Positions 61,703 to 64,000 of a DNA stretch of 64,000 bases are shown here, one piece after another. Position 1 is the stretch's first letter; every line of letters starts with the position of its first letter. Location of the stretch: contig NZ_AP026738.1 in assembly GCF_002157685.2 (NCBI RefSeq), positions 4,278,001 to 4,342,000 of the forward strand. The letters run 5' to 3'. Both the position numbers and the translations under genes were made by a program. The notes under the pieces are model-generated. The model worked only from the letters and a program-made list of their open reading frames with translations, was not told the DNA's origin and made no database searches. The stretch comes from Comamonas thiooxydans (GTDB lineage: Bacteria > Pseudomonadota > Gammaproteobacteria > Burkholderiales > Burkholderiaceae_C).

Positions 61703-62686
61703 ATGATCCTCCCACGCAGCAGCCGACGCAGCTTTGTGCTCGGCGCCATCGGCGCAGCCACGCTCGGCAGTTCCACCCGCCTGCTGGCCCAGACCTGGCC
61801 CGAGCGCCCCATCACCTTCATCTGCCCCTGGCCTGCCGGCGGCACGGCCGATCAGTCCATGCGCGCGCTGTGCACCGTGGCCAGCCGCATCCTGGGCCAG
61901 GCAATTGCCGTGGAAAACCGCGCCGGAGCCTCGGGCATGATCGGCTCCAAGGCTCTGGCCTCGGCCAAGCCCGACGGCTACACCATCGGCCAGATCCCGA
62001 TCTCGGTCACGCGCTTCTCCCAGTTGGGCACGCTGCAGGCCGATCCGCGCAAGGACTACACCTATATCGCGCGCACCTCGGGCCAGACCTTCGGCATCGC
62101 CGTACCGGCCAACTCGCACTTCAAGACCCTGCAGGACTTCGTCGCCGCCGCCAAGGCCAAGCCCGGCAGCATCACTTACGCCCACGCCGGCGTGGGCGGC
62201 GCCACCCATGTGGGCATGGAGGAGTTTGCGGCCGCAGCAGGCATCCAGCTCAGCCATGTGCCCTACAAGGGCGGCGCCGAGGCGCTGCAGGGAGTGCTGG
62301 GCGGCCATGTGGACGCGCTGGCCGACTCCAGCTCCTGGGCCCCCCATGTCGAAGCCGGCAAGCTGCGCCTGCTGGCCACCTGGGGCGAGCAGCGCACGCC
62401 GCGTTTCAAGGACGTGCCCACGCTCAAGGACCTGGGCTACAACGTGGTCGTCGATGCGCCCAACGGCATCGGCGCGCCCAAGGGCCTGCCGCCCGCTGTC
62501 GAAGCCAAGCTGCGCGATGCCTTTCGCCAGGCCGTGGCCAGTCCCGAGTTCAAGTCCGTAGCCGACAGGCTGGACGCACCCTTGCTCTACCTGGACGGCC
62601 CCGACTACGCCAAGTATGTGAACACGGTCTACCAGAAGGAAACCGTGCTCATCGACAAACTCAAACTGCGCGACCTGATGCGCTGA
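61703..62686 (+). CDS. Bug/TctC-family periplasmic substrate-binding protein
   Basis: 327 residues, with AGGAGA upstream. Twin-arginine-like start RSSRRSFVLGAIGAATLGSS ending near LLAQTW suggests Tat or Sec export. Motifs PITFICPWPAGGTADQSMRA, VENRAGASGMIGSKALA and DVPTLKDLG. Followed 47 bases later by an altronate/galactarate dehydratase-type gene, so a hexarate or altronate is the likely ligand. Confidence 0.9.
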   Translation: MILPRSSRRSFVLGAIGAATLGSSTRLLAQTWPERPITFICPWPAGGTADQSMRALCTVASRILGQAIAVENRAGASGMIGSKALASAKPDGYTIGQIPISVTRFSQLGTLQADPRKDYTYIARTSGQTFGIAVPANSHFKTLQDFVAAAKAKPGSITYAHAGVGGATHVGMEEFAAAAGIQLSHVPYKGGAEALQGVLGGHVDALADSSSWAPHVEAGKLRLLATWGEQRTPRFKDVPTLKDLGYNVVVDAPNGIGAPKGLPPAVEAKLRDAFRQAVASPEFKSVADRLDAPLLYLDGPDYAKYVNTVYQKETVLIDKLKLRDLMR

Positions 62687-62733
62687 CGCGCCGGGTCCCC
62701 ACCGCCTCAGGCCCGCCATCCCCGGACTCCAAG

Positions 62734-64000
62734 ATGCTCTCCTCCTCTTCTTCCCTGCTGCACCTGCACCCCAACGACAATGTGCTGGTGGCCAAGACCG
62801 CCCTGGCCCTGGGCCAGGACATTCCCGAGCTGGGAGTGCGCACGCGCGCCCAGGTGCCGGCCGGCCACAAGATCGCGGCACGCCGCATCGCCGAGGGCGA
62901 GCAGGTGAAGAAGTACGACACGGTGATCGGCGTCGCCACACGCGACCTGGAGCCCGGCGACTATGTGCACAGCCACAACCTCAAGCTGGTCGACTACTAC
63001 CGAGACCCGTCGTTCGGGGCCGACGTGCGGCCCGTGGAGTACGTTCCCGAGAGCGAGCGCGCCACTTTTCAGGGATTTGTGCGAGCGGGCGGCGGCGTGG
63101 GCACGCGCAACTTCATCGGCATCCTGTCCTCGGTCAACTGCTCGGCCACCGTGATCAAGCGCATCGCCGCCCACTTCACGCCCGAGCGGCTGGCCGCCTT
63201 TCCCAATGTGGACGGCGTGGCCGCCTTTGCCCAGAGCAGCGGTTGCGGCATGTCCTCGCCCAGCGAGCACTTCGACGTGCTGCGCCGTACCCTGGCAGGC
63301 TACGCCCGCCACCCCAACCTGGCGGGCGTGCTCATCGTGGGCCTGGGCTGCGAACGCAACCAGGTTGATGCCCTGGTGGATTCGCAAGGCCTCAAGGAGG
63401 GCCAGTTGCTGCGCACCCTGGTGATGCAGGAAGTGGGCGGCACGCGCGCCACTATTGAGGCAGGCATCGCCGCCATCGAAGAAATGCTGCCCATCGCCAA
63501 CCAGGCCCAGCGCAGCACCGTCGCTGCCAGCCACCTCAAGATCGGCCTGGAATGCGGCGGCTCGGACGGCTTTTCGGGCATCACGGCCAACCCCGGCCTG
63601 GGCGCGGCCATGGACATCCTGGTGCGCCACGGCGGCACGGCCATCCTGTCCGAGACGCCCGAGATCCACGGCGTGGAGTTCATGCTCACGCGCCGCGCCA
63701 TCAGTCCCGAAGTCGGCCAGAAGCTGCTGGACCGCCTGGCCTGGTGGGAACGCTACGCAGCCGGCCAGAACGCCCAATTCAACGGCGTGGTCGGTCATGG
63801 CAACCAGGCCGGCGGCCTGGCCAACATCTTTGAAAAATCCCTGGGAAGCGCCATGAAGGGCGGCACCACGCCGCTGCGCGCCGTCTATGAATACGCCGAG
63901 CCCATCACCGAACACGGCTTTGTCTTCATGGACTCGCCGGGCTACGACCCCGTGGCCTCCACGGGCCAGATCGCCAGCGGCGCCCAGCTGATCTGCTTCA
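62734..64000 (+). CDS. UxaA-family altronate/galactarate dehydratase-like enzyme, C-terminus beyond window
   Basis: Partial: 422 codons are present and the frame is still open at the right edge. An N-terminal SAF domain (LHLHPNDNVLVAKTALALGQ through LEPGDYVHSHNLKLVDY) is fused to the UxaA/GarD catalytic part: GGVGTRNFIGILSSVNCSAT, AQSSGCGMSS, LIVGLGCERNQVD and GLECGGSDGFSGITANPGLG, with cysteines that bind iron. Dehydrates altronate, galactarate or related acids to 2-keto-3-deoxy acids. Preceded by a Bug receptor gene and divergent LysR gene. The fused single chain is common for altronate dehydratase; substrate unknown. Confidence 0.9.
   Translation, partial: MLSSSSSLLHLHPNDNVLVAKTALALGQDIPELGVRTRAQVPAGHKIAARRIAEGEQVKKYDTVIGVATRDLEPGDYVHSHNLKLVDYYRDPSFGADVRPVEYVPESERATFQGFVRAGGGVGTRNFIGILSSVNCSATVIKRIAAHFTPERLAAFPNVDGVAAFAQSSGCGMSSPSEHFDVLRRTLAGYARHPNLAGVLIVGLGCERNQVDALVDSQGLKEGQLLRTLVMQEVGGTRATIEAGIAAIEEMLPIANQAQRSTVAASHLKIGLECGGSDGFSGITANPGLGAAMDILVRHGGTAILSETPEIHGVEFMLTRRAISPEVGQKLLDRLAWWERYAAGQNAQFNGVVGHGNQAGGLANIFEKSLGSAMKGGTTPLRAVYEYAEPITEHGFVFMDSPGYDPVASTGQIASGAQLICF

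Noticed and set aside
1..64000. CRISPR arrays, rRNA, tRNA or prophage
   Set aside because: No regularly spaced repeats, no rRNA or tRNA cloverleaf sequences and no phage structural genes were noticed on reading; tRNA search by program was not possible.

Overview
The window is about 64 kb of gene-dense, GC-rich DNA. Gene content suggests a betaproteobacterium of the Comamonadaceae, most likely Comamonas or a close relative. The reasons are four orphan Bug (TctC-type) receptors each next to catabolic enzymes, a gluconate/Entner-Doudoroff cluster with a TRAP transporter, a Gram-negative porin, many LysR regulators, and a GC-rich spacer repeat (32610-32712) that I recall from this family. No rRNA, tRNA, CRISPR array or prophage was seen. 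The only mobile element is one decayed IS5-family copy.

Layout. (1) 1-11053: a minus-strand catabolic block (aminotransferase, ThDP decarboxylase-like enzyme, aldehyde dehydrogenase, M20 amidohydrolase, two Bug receptors, then a two-subunit CoA-transferase-like enzyme and the start of a CaiB-type CoA-transferase), with a divergent LysR gene at its head. The enzymes form a plausible route from an N-acyl amino acid through 2-oxo acid, aldehyde and acid to an acyl-CoA. (2) 11091-12126: broken IS5-family element, then rnk behind a leader with strong secondary structure. (3) 12976-14987: acyltransferase-3 membrane protein and a divergent GbsR/MarR-like regulator. (4) 14998-22311: gluconate module (LacI regulator, gluconokinase, TRAP dctQMP, edd, eda) with two identical LacI-type operators. 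(5) 22385-28870: cydDCABX, cytochrome bd oxidase and its ABC assembly exporter, with a perfect FNR/ANR box upstream.

(6) 29111-35622: nitronate monooxygenase-like protein, a Liv-type binding protein, etfBA with two operator-like sites upstream, enoyl-CoA hydratase and a histone-deacetylase-like amidohydrolase. (7) 35659-40919: moxR, DUF58, transglutaminase (TgpA-type) and mltB, an overlapping cell-envelope operon. (8) 40989-46138: second Liv-type binding protein, Hsp20, wrbA, tsaD, a CBS protein and a DUF937 protein. (9) 46304-51335: porin, Bug receptor, unknown alpha/beta-barrel protein and zinc alcohol dehydrogenase, with a divergent LysR gene. (10) 51394-57703: trpD2/ybiB, cobA, thioesterase, BaiN-like flavoprotein, BMP-type lipoprotein, rpsU and yqeY. 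(11) 57811-64000: LysR with a divergent tartrate/D-malate dehydrogenase, a DUF1801 protein, and a LysR/Bug/altronate-dehydratase-type cluster cut by the right edge.

Overall this is an organism living on organic acids and amino-acid-like compounds, with little sugar transport. Start sites were adjusted where a Shine-Dalgarno sequence, overlapping neighbour or signal peptide supported it. All assignments come from reading motifs and comparing with remembered families; no database search was run.
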